Shown here in pieces: positions 50,601 through 62,600 of a DNA stretch of 64,000 bases (positions are counted from its first letter, which is position 1; each line of letters begins with the position of its first letter). Both the position numbers and the translations under genes were made by a program. Origin of the DNA: Hymenolepis diminuta. Taxonomy: Eukaryota > Platyhelminthes > Cestoda > Cyclophyllidea > Hymenolepididae. Under the pieces are notes generated by a model. It saw only the letters and a program-made list of their open reading frames with translations, had not been told where the DNA came from and ran no database searches. Where the stretch lies: NCBI GenBank assembly GCA_900708905.1, contig CAADRB010000018.1, positions 1,595,658 to 1,659,657 of the forward strand, in the 5' to 3' direction.

Positions 50601-53600
50601 AAACTGATCGTATTTTAGTATTTTAATTAATTATTACTAACGTTATGGGAACAAATTAAGACCATTTTCCGAATTTTGCTCATATTTCTTCCATATTATC
50701 GAGATGCTGTTCAATATCCTACTTGCAGGATAATAGAGTAGTATAAGGGTTAATTATTTCAAACTGAACTCAATTCAGGAAGGGTATAAAAATAGTGTAA
50801 CTATTTCCTAATGTATGACTCACTTCTGAATTTCCTAAATAACGTGATTGACGACTGCTAAAGATCGCTATTGAGTATAAAATGAATTTTGTCTCAAAAT
50901 TCTATTTCCGTAATATGTTATGCATTCCTAATAATAGATTTCATACAAGTTAGTTCATTTTTGTCTTAAGAACCAATGAGGGAATTTTATCTATAACTTT
51001 TGTAATGGAGGAAAAGTTCACAATCTTCTATCAGAATTTTAATAATTTTCAAAAACCAAATTTTCCAATTTATGAAAGTCCTGCAAAATAAATCTAATGT
51101 GACAATTGATTAGTTGAAAGCAATTAATCAAGTCATCTTTATTAATATTAATTTTTGTTTCTTTTAACTAAAGCGGAAGCAACAACTTTTGGTAATAGAT
51201 AGGCAAATGCAAATGAAACTGCATTGGCTTCGGAAGGAAAAATTTGTTTTATAAGGAACGCTTACCGGTCAATACCAACAGAAACGTGTGAAATGTTAGA
51301 GTAGGTTAGGGAGAGAATTAATGAGCAGTCGTTCGCCGATGATGACTTATCCAACCTTCTTTTCTGGTAAGGAACACTTTTATAAGGTCATTTATGTCTG
51401 GATTAATCTTGAAGAAGGGTGATAATGTAGATTGAAATCTATTTTTCATCCAACTGTAGTGCTTTTCTTTCTGTTTTGTAGCATATCAAAATGAAATTTG
51501 AAATGAAATTATGGGGAAACTGTCCTTTTTTCTTAGTTTTTCATATAAATTTTAAAATAATTTAATTCTCTGAGAGTCATTACTGTTTTATGAACCGTAT
51601 AATGACTTTATCTTATCTCTCCTAATCTTTGACACTTAAATTTCTTTAGAGTTTTAGCAGTTGTTCCTACTAATTATCCTACTTTTACTTAATGATTACC
51701 ATTTTCACAGTTTTCGTTTTTTAAATAAACTGAGTTAGAATATTTTAAATTACCAGATTAGAAATTTAAACAAGAAATATTAATTGGCCAGAGAGGCTTC
51801 TGACCAGTTTATTAAAACAAGCACGTGCATGCTTTTATAATGCTCCCATTGAATTATTGCGTTTCCACGGGTGCACACTTTAATTTCCCAATAAAAGAAT
51901 GAATGTGTCCCTTTAGTGTCTCTTTATATCGCACCCTTTGGGTTAGTGACATTTGAGAGATCGCAGTTTTATGGACCTTTTAAATTAATTGTTTCCTGTA
52001 TCACATTTCCGTTTCCCTAATGGAATAACAGTTATAGAGTTCTTAATATGAGTATTTCTGTATTGAATTTAATTGCTATTATATTGTACGAATTTGTATT
52101 CACCCTATTTATCTTCACTCACCTACCTTGTAAGTTAAGTCCACATTGAAATGAAGTTTTTAAGGAAAAGGAGGTCCTATCCACAATTGGATATGCGGAG
52201 AAGTATTCATTTTAATTCTTCTTACTACTCTTCGATAAATTTAGTATTGAAAGTCATGCCCTACGTTCAAGCTCTACTTAAGATAGGACCCTCACAAGGA
52301 GATGAGGGAATAGGAGTTTCCAACAGAAAGTTTCCCGAATGATACTAAATATTTTGAAAGTACCTCTGTTCAAAGGACTTGGAATTTATTGTGATTAGCA
52401 CAAATTCAAACATGGGAGGCTATGTTGAGAATAAATAAATGGATGAATTCAGCAACTGAGTTCAGTTAGTGCACCCTAGTGTATGAAGAAGAATGTTTAT
52501 ATACAAATAAAGATGGTGCACTGATCTTAATGCTATATATACATTCCTTTCGGTGTGGATACACTGATTTTGACCTTGAGAAATTTATGACTATTGGTGA
52601 GTCATTTGCAAATGAGGTGAACAAAGCACATAATTAGATTTCTGTAGCCGTGCTTTGTAGATATCTTACAAATTTGAGAAATCATTTCGCTTTTAATTAT
52701 CAAGGCAGACAAAATCAACGGCTTACCTTATTTCTAAGATCATTTCGTGTGTTCTTTCATTTTTACCCACTTTTATCTGAAGTTTTTTGTAAAATTGCTA
52801 TTTAATGTGTAATAACTTATTCTAGATGAATCTTTGGTTTAACTACGCTCAAGTTTTTTGAGAGTTTTTTAATAGAATGCGGCTCAATATCGTGGGATTT
52901 TTCGAAGGTGTGCATTTATTATCTCCCATATTTTTCTCAAATCTTACAAGTGTAGGAAATGTTTAATAGTTCGTGTGTTGACTTAAAATAGTAACTTCTG
53001 TTCAGAAATATTTCGGTTTGAATTCATTTGGTTAAAAATAAAGCATGCACACAATCAAATAGTGAATATTAAGATATCAGTGTTTAATCATTTTTATTAA
53101 TTAATTTCTGACTTTGTCACTCCTATAAATTCCTTTTTTAGGATTGAAATAGCCTTTAAAGCCGTCTTAATTACCTCATTTCAAAATTTTCTTTTGTGTA
53201 GTGGTGTTATGCTAAGAAATTTTTATTTTTTCTGCTGATAGCTTACATGGTATCTTCATCTTATTTCATCCTAGTGATGAATGTCTTGAGGTTAGATAAT
53301 TATATTCAGCTTTCAAAGGGATTTCATTTTCTTATACACTCGTATCACCGTAAAATTGTTAGAATCAGTACATATGCTATGCGTTAGAGTACCTTGAATC
53401 CCAACATTCTTTATTTAAAATTTCAGCTTGAACCGGTTTAACATAACAATTGGACTGACATAAATTAATAGTTTACATTTAGAATCAAATTTTAATATTA
53501 CTATTTTTTTAAATGGTAATTATATGAACATTTTGTAGACTTAAAAATTACAATGGGTTTAAACGTGTCGAATTCCGATCACGTAAGAATATGCGCGTTT

Positions 53601-56600
53601 GAGAGCCGCTGTCTTTTGGATCATTTCCCACAAAAATATAAAGATTCAACCAACTTATTCATAAGTTCCTTTCGAAAAATTATCAAGATAAAGGAGGTTC
53701 ATCTAAAATTAAGCTGTTTTGTGATTTGACTATGCATCATCAGAGAAGTAGAAGCTACAGCAAATGCTTCAAAAATTTAAAACAATTATAGCTAATTTTT
53801 CGGGATATGGTTGATGGCTGAACCAATCCTTTATTAATTAAAATTTATCATCAATCTTTTAGACTAATTGCTTAGATTTCAAGAACAAAGTTCAGCAGCA
53901 TATTTTCATTAATGATTAATATGTCTCGCAAAGACCATTTACTGAAAATGTACAGTTCAGCACTTAATAGGTAAACCTAGACCTAGTTCTTAACTTGAAA
54001 TACAGCAAGATCCCCTGTTTCTTTTAATTATTATACACCAAACTCTAAAATTAGGCTTCTTATACTGGATTAGAACCATCTTACCTAGGCTCTTGCTTCC
54101 TTGAGAAACTTTAAGAATGTCTTTAATGATTTCGACATCCCATTGATATAATTTTGTCTCTTACAAGGGAAAATGTCAGCGTCGTGACCCTCCATGCAAG
54201 TACTTCCATCCACCCCAGCATCTGCGTGAACTTCTTCTTCAAAACGGTCGGAATAATTTAATATTGAAGAATATGCAATTACAGCTGTTGCAACAGCAAC
54301 TCGCTCAAGGGGCGATGTTGCCGGGTCTGTCAGCTGCTATAGCCGCTGCTGCCACTGCAAATGCCGCTTCATCTGTAGCAGCGGCAGCAGCCTCAACGGC
54401 TGGAAATGCGGGAACTCCCGTGACCTCTGCTTCTCTTGGTCCAACGGTAAGCTCTTACCCGAATTATTGAATTCTTTAATAAATGCATGGATAACATTTG
54501 ATAATTATAAAGTTTTAAATATACTTTTTGTAATATTTATTTTCAAAATAAACAGAAGTTGTACCTATAATAAATTATTAATGAAATTCTCTGTTTAAGA
54601 ATTTGCCCTTTGCTTGAATTTTAAGAATAATAATTTCAAGTTTTTGTGTTCGGCTCCCCAAAAAGTAAAGTTCAATTTCAATAATTGTAATAATTTTCAT
54701 TTATTTTATTTACATTCAATCAGAAGGAAACGATAGAACTTTATTAAGGGCAACAATTTGATGGAAGTTGATTACTTTCTAATTTGAAATTTATTTCAAG
54801 ATGAAAGAGAGAAGTTAGCAGATATTATTGAAATACCTGAGTTTTTCTGAAGCCCGGAACTTAGAATATTATTTCTTTTTCGATAACGAGGTCTTGAGAA
54901 ATATTTCGGTCAGAGCCTAATTTGTAGACTGTTTAATGTTCAATTTTCCTTTCATAGTAAAAGAAGACTTGAATCGTATAATACGAGCACTTTGAAACTG
55001 TTTCCTTAATGTTTCATCCAAATGTCACTTCCTATTCTCATATTTATAAAACTTGTTTAAACTTGACTTTATGATTTTCTTTCGAAAATTTTTAAAAATT
55101 GTTTTACAATTTTTTTTTGTGATTGAATGTCGAAAATATTTCGTACTTAATTATCTTTTTACCGGATCAAAACTGGAAAGTATAATTGTTTATTTTTATT
55201 TTATGTTATTTTTTTCTAAATATAGTCATGGTATGGTTTATATGTTCCATTTCAATTATTTATGAGATCAGTTAGATTTCTGAAATCTTTAGTTACTTTT
55301 TATTAAAATTGGGAAAAACTGTCACAGTAATTTATGAAATGTTGACATTTGCCGTTTATATTTTATTGGCTATTTTTATGTCTTATTTGTTTGCTACTTT
55401 TATTTCATTTTTGCTGCTGTTTGACTTGCAATGGATTTCAGTAGCTGATAAAATCCGCACTCAACTTAGTGTTTTGATGAGTTTACGACTTGCCGCTGGG
55501 TTTGAAATCTAAAATGTTTCTCATGTGTGAGGCGTTTGATGTTTGATCTGCTCAGTCATGGCGCGCGTTGAACATTAAATCTGTGTTGGCCATAATAGTC
55601 GCCTTCGCTTTTCGTTTTAATTATCAGAAGGTGATTAAAGATATAACCATCGTTTATATCACCATATCTGAAGTCGACACTATCATTTTCTTTAGTTATA
55701 ATTTTAGTGTTATCATCAACATGCTGTAACACAGTAGCATTCCTATGAGTTTGACAATTATAAATTCAAATTTATTTTTGTGTTTAAATTTTAGATGGAT
55801 TAAGAAAGAGTAAGTGGTAAATTGGGGCATTAAATCTCTGCAATGGTTGAGGCTTTGAATGCATAAATTTACATAAAATTAAACCAACTTTTGCAAATTT
55901 CTCCATGAAATTGCAACGCTACACAAAGACGCCTCTCTCTTTTAACCAGAGTTACCGGAAGTCGTTATTAAATATGTCCTTGATCTGAGATTAGAATGAC
56001 GGTTTTATTACAAACCAAGTGAGGGGTGATATCAAATAGAAAAGGAAATCCGTAATCGCTAACTTGTAAGATTTTGTGTGTAAATAACGATGAGGTGTGA
56101 ACAGACCACAAACGTTAAAATTAGAACAATGGCTTTCATTCGATTATTAGACTTTTCATCTACACGGGTCCTAGTCAATCTTGTGGTCTCTGATTTGACA
56201 AACGTCTGCGTTGACCACTGTGTCACTGGTGCGCATCCAACGATGTGAATGCCCAACCGCATTGTTGCTTCTGGGCAGCAGAAGGGATGGCGAAGAATGA
56301 GTTTCTCTTAAGAACGATCTCATGAAAAGCTGCTCTCTGTTCAGATTAAGTTTCGTTTACATTTGTCTTAATTAACTTGGGAAGTTTCTATTTCAAATAG
56401 ATAAATCAACTTTTCGTTATACATGAAGGATGTACGTAGTTTCGCTAGATAAGTTCTCTGAATGAGGTTTTCTCTTACTGAAAATGAAATTTTATACACG
56501 TTCAGATATTTGGAGCTCACTAGATATAGTATCACTAGAAACGGGACACACCAATATCAGATGACTGATCTGATATCAAGCTGAAGAATGTATCCAAACT

Positions 56601-59600
56601 AGGTTAAAATAAAATCCGAAAGAATTACACCCAACCATTTTTAAACAAAGATGCTTTTTAAGGATGTAACTTTTCCCGACCATTGTTTTCGCCTAAATGA
56701 GTCATTTTAATCCAGGATTAAGAGCCAGTTTCTTACGCCGAAAATACGCGGTGAGTACTTGCTCTTTAAAAATAACTTAACGGATGATGCAAGTAAATAG
56801 TTAGCAGCCAACCGTGATCAAAGTAATAAGAGATATACCTTACTTTTCATCGCATAAGTCATCAAGAACGTTGCTATTAAGGAATTAGGGCCTCGCTTAC
56901 TAATGCAGAAGGATTTACTAGTAAGAAGTTAGTGGTCAGTGGCCATTGTTGCAAAATGGTTGTTTCCTCTCTCTTTAATGCTTCTTAGTCTATTTTACTA
57001 TCTTTCATACCCTTATAGACCCTTATGCTCTTTTATTCTGTATCGTCTTATCTGTATGAAATTCTTTAATCAATACTTATTTAGACCACACTTTCTGAAA
57101 TTGCTTCATAGATATGCACCCAGTTTCCAAGCACATCTGATCGAATATCTCCCCAGCTCCGTATCGAGGTTACTAATTTAACACAGAGATGCACAGCTAT
57201 AATCGTTAGATTTATTGTATAAAACTTATAATTTCCGACCGTAAAATTTAAAAATGTCTTAAGGAAGAATGATAATCAATTCATCTTTGTATTTAAGAAC
57301 TCGACCTCAGATTTTTTATTTCATTTTTGTTTTTCTTACATATCAGCATCATTATATAATTATTTTTATGTAAGCAATTTCTTCGGTAATAATCAGAATA
57401 AGGATGCTTACGAGGTGTTTAGAAAATTGGTGGTCAGTCCTTTCCATCTTTGTACGGGTAAGAATAGCTAGTTGGTGCAGACCGTTATTTGCGGTTATTT
57501 TTTACTCTTTTTATTATTGACGAAGAGATTGGCGAATCGTTTATGGCAGGCTGAACTTTTATTTAATCAAGTATCAAACAAACTTTTAATTTAACCGAAC
57601 TTAGATGGCTAAGCTATTTAAATCCTTATAATCAGTGCTAAGAATAAGAAGAATATGTCCTGATAAACTGCTTTAAAATCAATTCATTTCAAAGTTGTCG
57701 TGTTTACCCGGCACAAGTTCATGAAATTGAACTGAAGGTGGTATCAATTACCGCGATTTATTACCCCTTATTTTTCTATTTATAGTTTTTATGTGAGCTT
57801 TAATTAACAATAATTCCTTAAATTAAATGGCAAACCAAATATATGTAACTAGTCATAAACCCCAAAATGCTAATCGAAATTATTTTAACTCCCTCTTACC
57901 CAGCTCACCTTTGTATCATTTTCGTCGTCCTTACCAGTATTTTTTTCGTTCTATTCAGTCATTGACCAACTGTCCCTTGGTAGAACTTTGGAGATTTTAA
58001 GATGGTTGTTTTTCATTAGGTTCTTTAATCTTTCAAGAGACTGAATATTAAGGTTCAGCATATTAAAGGACATAGATTTACCCGCTCTTGGGTGGTCGTC
58101 TTATCTACCACAGCAGATGTATCGATTTGAGGTATAAATCAGATGTAAAAAAGGGGAATCGGGAAGTGAAGAAAAAATTCAGAATATCAAAAAGAGTTTT
58201 ATTTCATTCGATGTTAGGAGTTAGGCTGTACATTTTTACTCAATGGATATAGTTAACTGCGCCTTGTCTTAATATCAGCATTCAAATTTCATAATTTTTC
58301 TCCTGAATTCCTAAGCGAATTCCTGTTCATCTTATTAATTGTTAAATCAAATTTAACTATGTCATACTACTTTAATACAGATGGTATCAAATGGTATCAG
58401 CTCACATGATTTTAGCATGGAGTTTGCTAGCAAGTTCTTTGCCAGGCTCGGCTTACCTTTACTGAGCTTGAGAATAATCGATAAATCAATTAGAGTGTAA
58501 ATATTAACTCCTTGTGAGAACATTATTTGATCGATAACCAAACGCGTTCCCAAAGCTCATTGTATTCAGGCTCGCGCCGTAGATTTACCAATCTCAGTTT
58601 TGTTCGTTCTAACTTCTGTTAGCAAAAAATTTTTTGGTTTACACTTGCCTTATCAACTTTAGTTCAGATTATCTTTTGTAAATTGGAATCACTGAGAGGT
58701 TAAATATGCCTACCTCATCTTTGTGGGAATCTAATCCAACCGATCGATAATGTAATACGTTCAGGTGCATGCAGCTTACAATTAAAATTTCGGTTCACTC
58801 TAACTTTTACGTTTGGCTGGCAACCCCATTTCATCGCGGTTAGATGTGATCGTAAACACAATGAACGCAAATTGAAACTTTGTGTATTCGCACATGCAAA
58901 TGGACTAATCATCGATTGGGATGATGGCACTTTTCAATTTTTGATGATGATTGTCACTGACAGTGGGAATGAGTTGGGTGACAAGCCTCTTCAGCATAAC
59001 CCTCCCGCTCTCTCTATCTTTAAATCACTGCCACCATCTAAAGTTCACTTCTAGCAATAAAATGAAGTTTTGATGATTTTATGACGCAATTAACTTGTCA
59101 AAACGGTTAAATGCGTCAGGTCTCAATTGAAATATGTGATTATTTTACGTGTTATTTGGCGTCGACACTCACGATTTTGTGATTCCGTTATATTCGGTTA
59201 CTTCTATCATATGGAGATCGAAGGCTTGAATTCGAAATAAAAATGTATTCTCATTTAAAATTTATTTAATTAGCATTTTGAGCTTATTACTTTTTTCGTT
59301 GCGTAGATTAGCAATAATCTTCAACACGAGGCAAGATTAAAGCTAAGAATCTGTTTAACCTTCACGGAAAATTGATATTTTTTCAATTTAACCTAATCCG
59401 GCGATGCTTATGAAACAAAATATCTCACCTACTGGTTATGAATCTTAACTTCAATTATCCTATCATTAAATCTAATGTATCGGTTTGTTGTAATCGAAAA
59501 CAGATAATATTATAAGCTTATTTCTTAGCTAGATACTTATGCCGTTTTTTGTATAACATCGAAGTTTCTATTTCTGTTAAATCTTAGATATTAACTTTCA

Positions 59601-62600
59601 CATTTTAAATATTTTCGTCATATATATACATGCATAAAGATTTTCAAGTGGCAAGTGGGATTCCTTATAGTAATCTCGAATATTTTTTGAAATATACTAA
59701 TAAAAGTGATTTTCAGAATTTTTTATTTTCATTTCTTTTTTAATAGGGAAAACTCATTTACCCACCAGCGCCTTCGTTGAATCTAACTCCTCAAGGAATG
59801 GCGACTAACTACTCATTACTTGTGAGTAACATATATGATCACTTCATTTATTGCCCTTTTGCCTATTGAAGAAACACCTGCATGGGAATCAAGCACTAAT
59901 CAAGATTACTACCACCAAGACTGCTACTGATGGTTAGAAAGTAGTATGCATGACTAATAACTGCACAATTGCTTTGGTGACAGCTTTAAATGAGCTTCAG
60001 TTTTAGAATCAATGTTGTAAATTGTTTTGTCACTTTTTTGTTATCAAGACCAAGAGACTACTAACCCAGAAAGTTAAGCTACCAATTAAAGTATTAGTGT
60101 TTCATTGCTTACAGGACATAACTCGATTCTTTTGCCTCATTTGCGAATTGATAAAAATTAAGATCATACTATTTTTATCCCACCTACCCGTTGTTAAATC
60201 ATTATCATCATGTTTCATTCATTCAATCAATCACGTCATTGCTTGCTTGTGATGCTTTCTCTATCTTTTATTTCGTTCGTCTGTCTGCTTGTCTTCTCTC
60301 GCACTTATCTCCTCCTGCATGTCGGCAAATAGCTTTCCCAACCAACGCCATCACCAACCCAATCTTCTCAACAAACAACACCACAGTCCCTTTCTGCCGT
60401 CGGAGCCCTCGCAACCAATTTCGACACTTCAGCTACCAATCCACTAGCCCAAGTGTTCACAACTCAATCAAAGACTCCTTTTATTGATCCACTATGCGCG
60501 GGATTGTATGGACAAGGTCCATTTTTTTCTCCAGGAGGAACTCGGAAACGGACCGCAAATGACTCCTTTTATACTCCGCTTCTCACAGGGCCCTCAATAC
60601 TGAACTACGGGGGTCAGCTTGATCCCACGGTCTACCATCAACTTGGCGCTAATCCATTGGTTGGTAGTTTTGCTTATTCGCTCAATTCGCCCTTCCCTTC
60701 CCCTCCTAAGAATATTTTGCTCAAGTTCATCTAATTTTCTCATGCAAATGCGCGCTCATGAGGTTGGGCTTTTCTATCGGTGTTGATGCGAATTTGTTTT
60801 ACTCATTTTTTGTTGCTGTTGTTATTTATTTTCCCTATTTTTTGGTGGTGTGACGTTTGCGCACATACTGTTAAGCAGCTTGTGCACACCGCACGATGCG
60901 TAAAGCATGCATGCCGCTCTTTGCACGCTTTTAAGTTATCTAATTAGTTCATGGAAATATCAAATCAGTTCAGATTAATGTTTTTCAACCATTTAAGTGC
61001 AAAATTAATTCTGGAAGGTAGTTATTTGTGGCACTTGTGACTGATATACTGAGATACGCGATACCACATAATAATTTTTAAATGATCCGGAAAGGCGCTG
61101 CTTATTTAAACATATATATTATATATATGAAGTTTTTGAAAATAGTTTTTTAAATTGTATTTTGATACTATTATTTTTTCCTTATATTAATTTAATCAGT
61201 CAAATCTATTTTTATTAAATTACCTCAGTAAGTCAATTAGAACAAGTAGTTAACTTATTTATGAGTTGTCAGACATGTTATTTTTTTATTTTCCTTTTTT
61301 CAAAATTATATTTTCATTTGTATTTAATATTCTTAAATCAATCATGCTTTAATCATTTTATCCGTTTTAACTGAATCATGCTACTATATCGACAGAACGA
61401 ATGTAGCACATAAGACGATTGCCCTTAATCACTTAAATTTCCAAGTCCAACCATTTGAATTAGTTTTATTTTGTGACAGAAATTTGTATTAACGGTTTTT
61501 GTCCGCATTATTTATATCATGCCACTAAATTATTTTGTCCCGTTTCCCTTATTAGCCAACAGATACATGTGTTTCTCTTAGTATCAGTGAATACCTGTCT
61601 GTTTAACCAGAGTTTCTCTTTCAAATATATTATGCTGGTCAGTCTTGGTATGAGTAACCTTTATCTGAGTGATTTCCCGAACGATTTTTCAAATACAGTT
61701 CTAACAGTGGAATTTTCTTCCCTAATTAAAACTCCCATACTACTATTTTAGTATTAGTAGAAAGTTTGCATGTTAGACCTAAATAATTTAACAATTCTTA
61801 TGAGCAGTGTCTAACTTCATTGTGCTTTAATAGGGTGTTAGTCTGTCACCATATCTCACTCCAACACAACTTAATTCGATGGCAGCGGCCGTTGCTACAG
61901 CTGCAGCTTTGAAGTCAGTACCCTCAACAGTCCCATTGGCTAATGGTGGGGCACCAGGTGGCCTTTCCGCGGCCCATTTAGCAGCTCTTGCCACTGCAGC
62001 AATGAACCCAATGGGTGCCCTGGCAACCCCGGCTAAAAGACCCGCTTTGGCCGATGCAAAATCGGGTCTTCCAATGTTCGATTATGGTCAGGGAATATAC
62101 GCCATGCAGACTCAACTACAGAGCGCCAAGAATGGTATTCAACAACAGACACATCCAGCTACGTCACCTCAGGTAACGTCACAGAAGCTGCCGGGCTCTA
62201 ACTCACAGGAAAATGGAAATGGAGTGGAGAATGGAGCCTCAAATGGAGAGACAGGTGGACAGAAAAATCAGATCGCTACATCTAGTGTGGGGCAATTTTA
62301 TCCGGAAACGTGTGAGTCCATTCCGTAATCGTACTCGATTTGATATTAAAGTTATAACAAGAAATTGTGTGCGAATTGCTCCAAGTTGCTACTGATTTGC
62401 TTCACAAATATAATTCCATTTCACTTAAAGATTTAGGTAAACTTATCGAATTGCGGTCTTATAACGAGTCTAATTGTCTATAGATTGGATAGGAACTTGC
62501 GTTAGATTTTCTTGATTCAGAGAGAACAAAATTGCCTTTCGACTTTATTGATTATTGATAGGTCAGCTTGGATTTTATAAGCGAGAGGCATTGATTAAAG

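Larger units (their letters stand above)
41675..54167 (+). other. Muscleblind intron 1 (12.5 kb)
   Basis: Bounded by GTAAGT and an ACAAG acceptor, it splits finger 2 after the DSIK codon, a position I believe is also used in vertebrate MBNL genes. It contains two perfect inverted repeats, a GC-rich patch at 46.8 kb and several unassigned ORFs (44.4-45.7 kb on the minus strand being the longest). From 47.1 to 54.1 kb I see nothing else supportable. Confidence 0.8.
54447..59746 (+). other. Muscleblind intron 2 (5.3 kb)
   Basis: From GTAAGC to a T-rich TTTTTTAATAG acceptor. It holds the third copy of repeat family A (58.1 kb) and an unexplained 116-codon open frame at 58.7-59.05 kb. The remainder, including short frames at 55.05, 55.3, 56.06 and 56.9 kb, shows nothing recognisable. 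Confidence 0.75.

Noticed and set aside
54920..55512. Small hydrophobic ORFs at 55053-55265 and 55309-55512
   Set aside because: Poly-T-rich intron sequence translates to Phe/Leu/Ile-rich frames that imitate membrane segments; there are no start context, splice sites or homology.
60664..60669. GTAGTT as the donor for muscleblind exon D
   Set aside because: Joined to exon E it yields GGG TGT TAG, an immediate stop; the GTTGGT at 60660 keeps the frame open.
61112..61128. AT dinucleotide tract and palindrome in intron 4
   Set aside because: Ordinary short AT microsatellite in AT-rich DNA.
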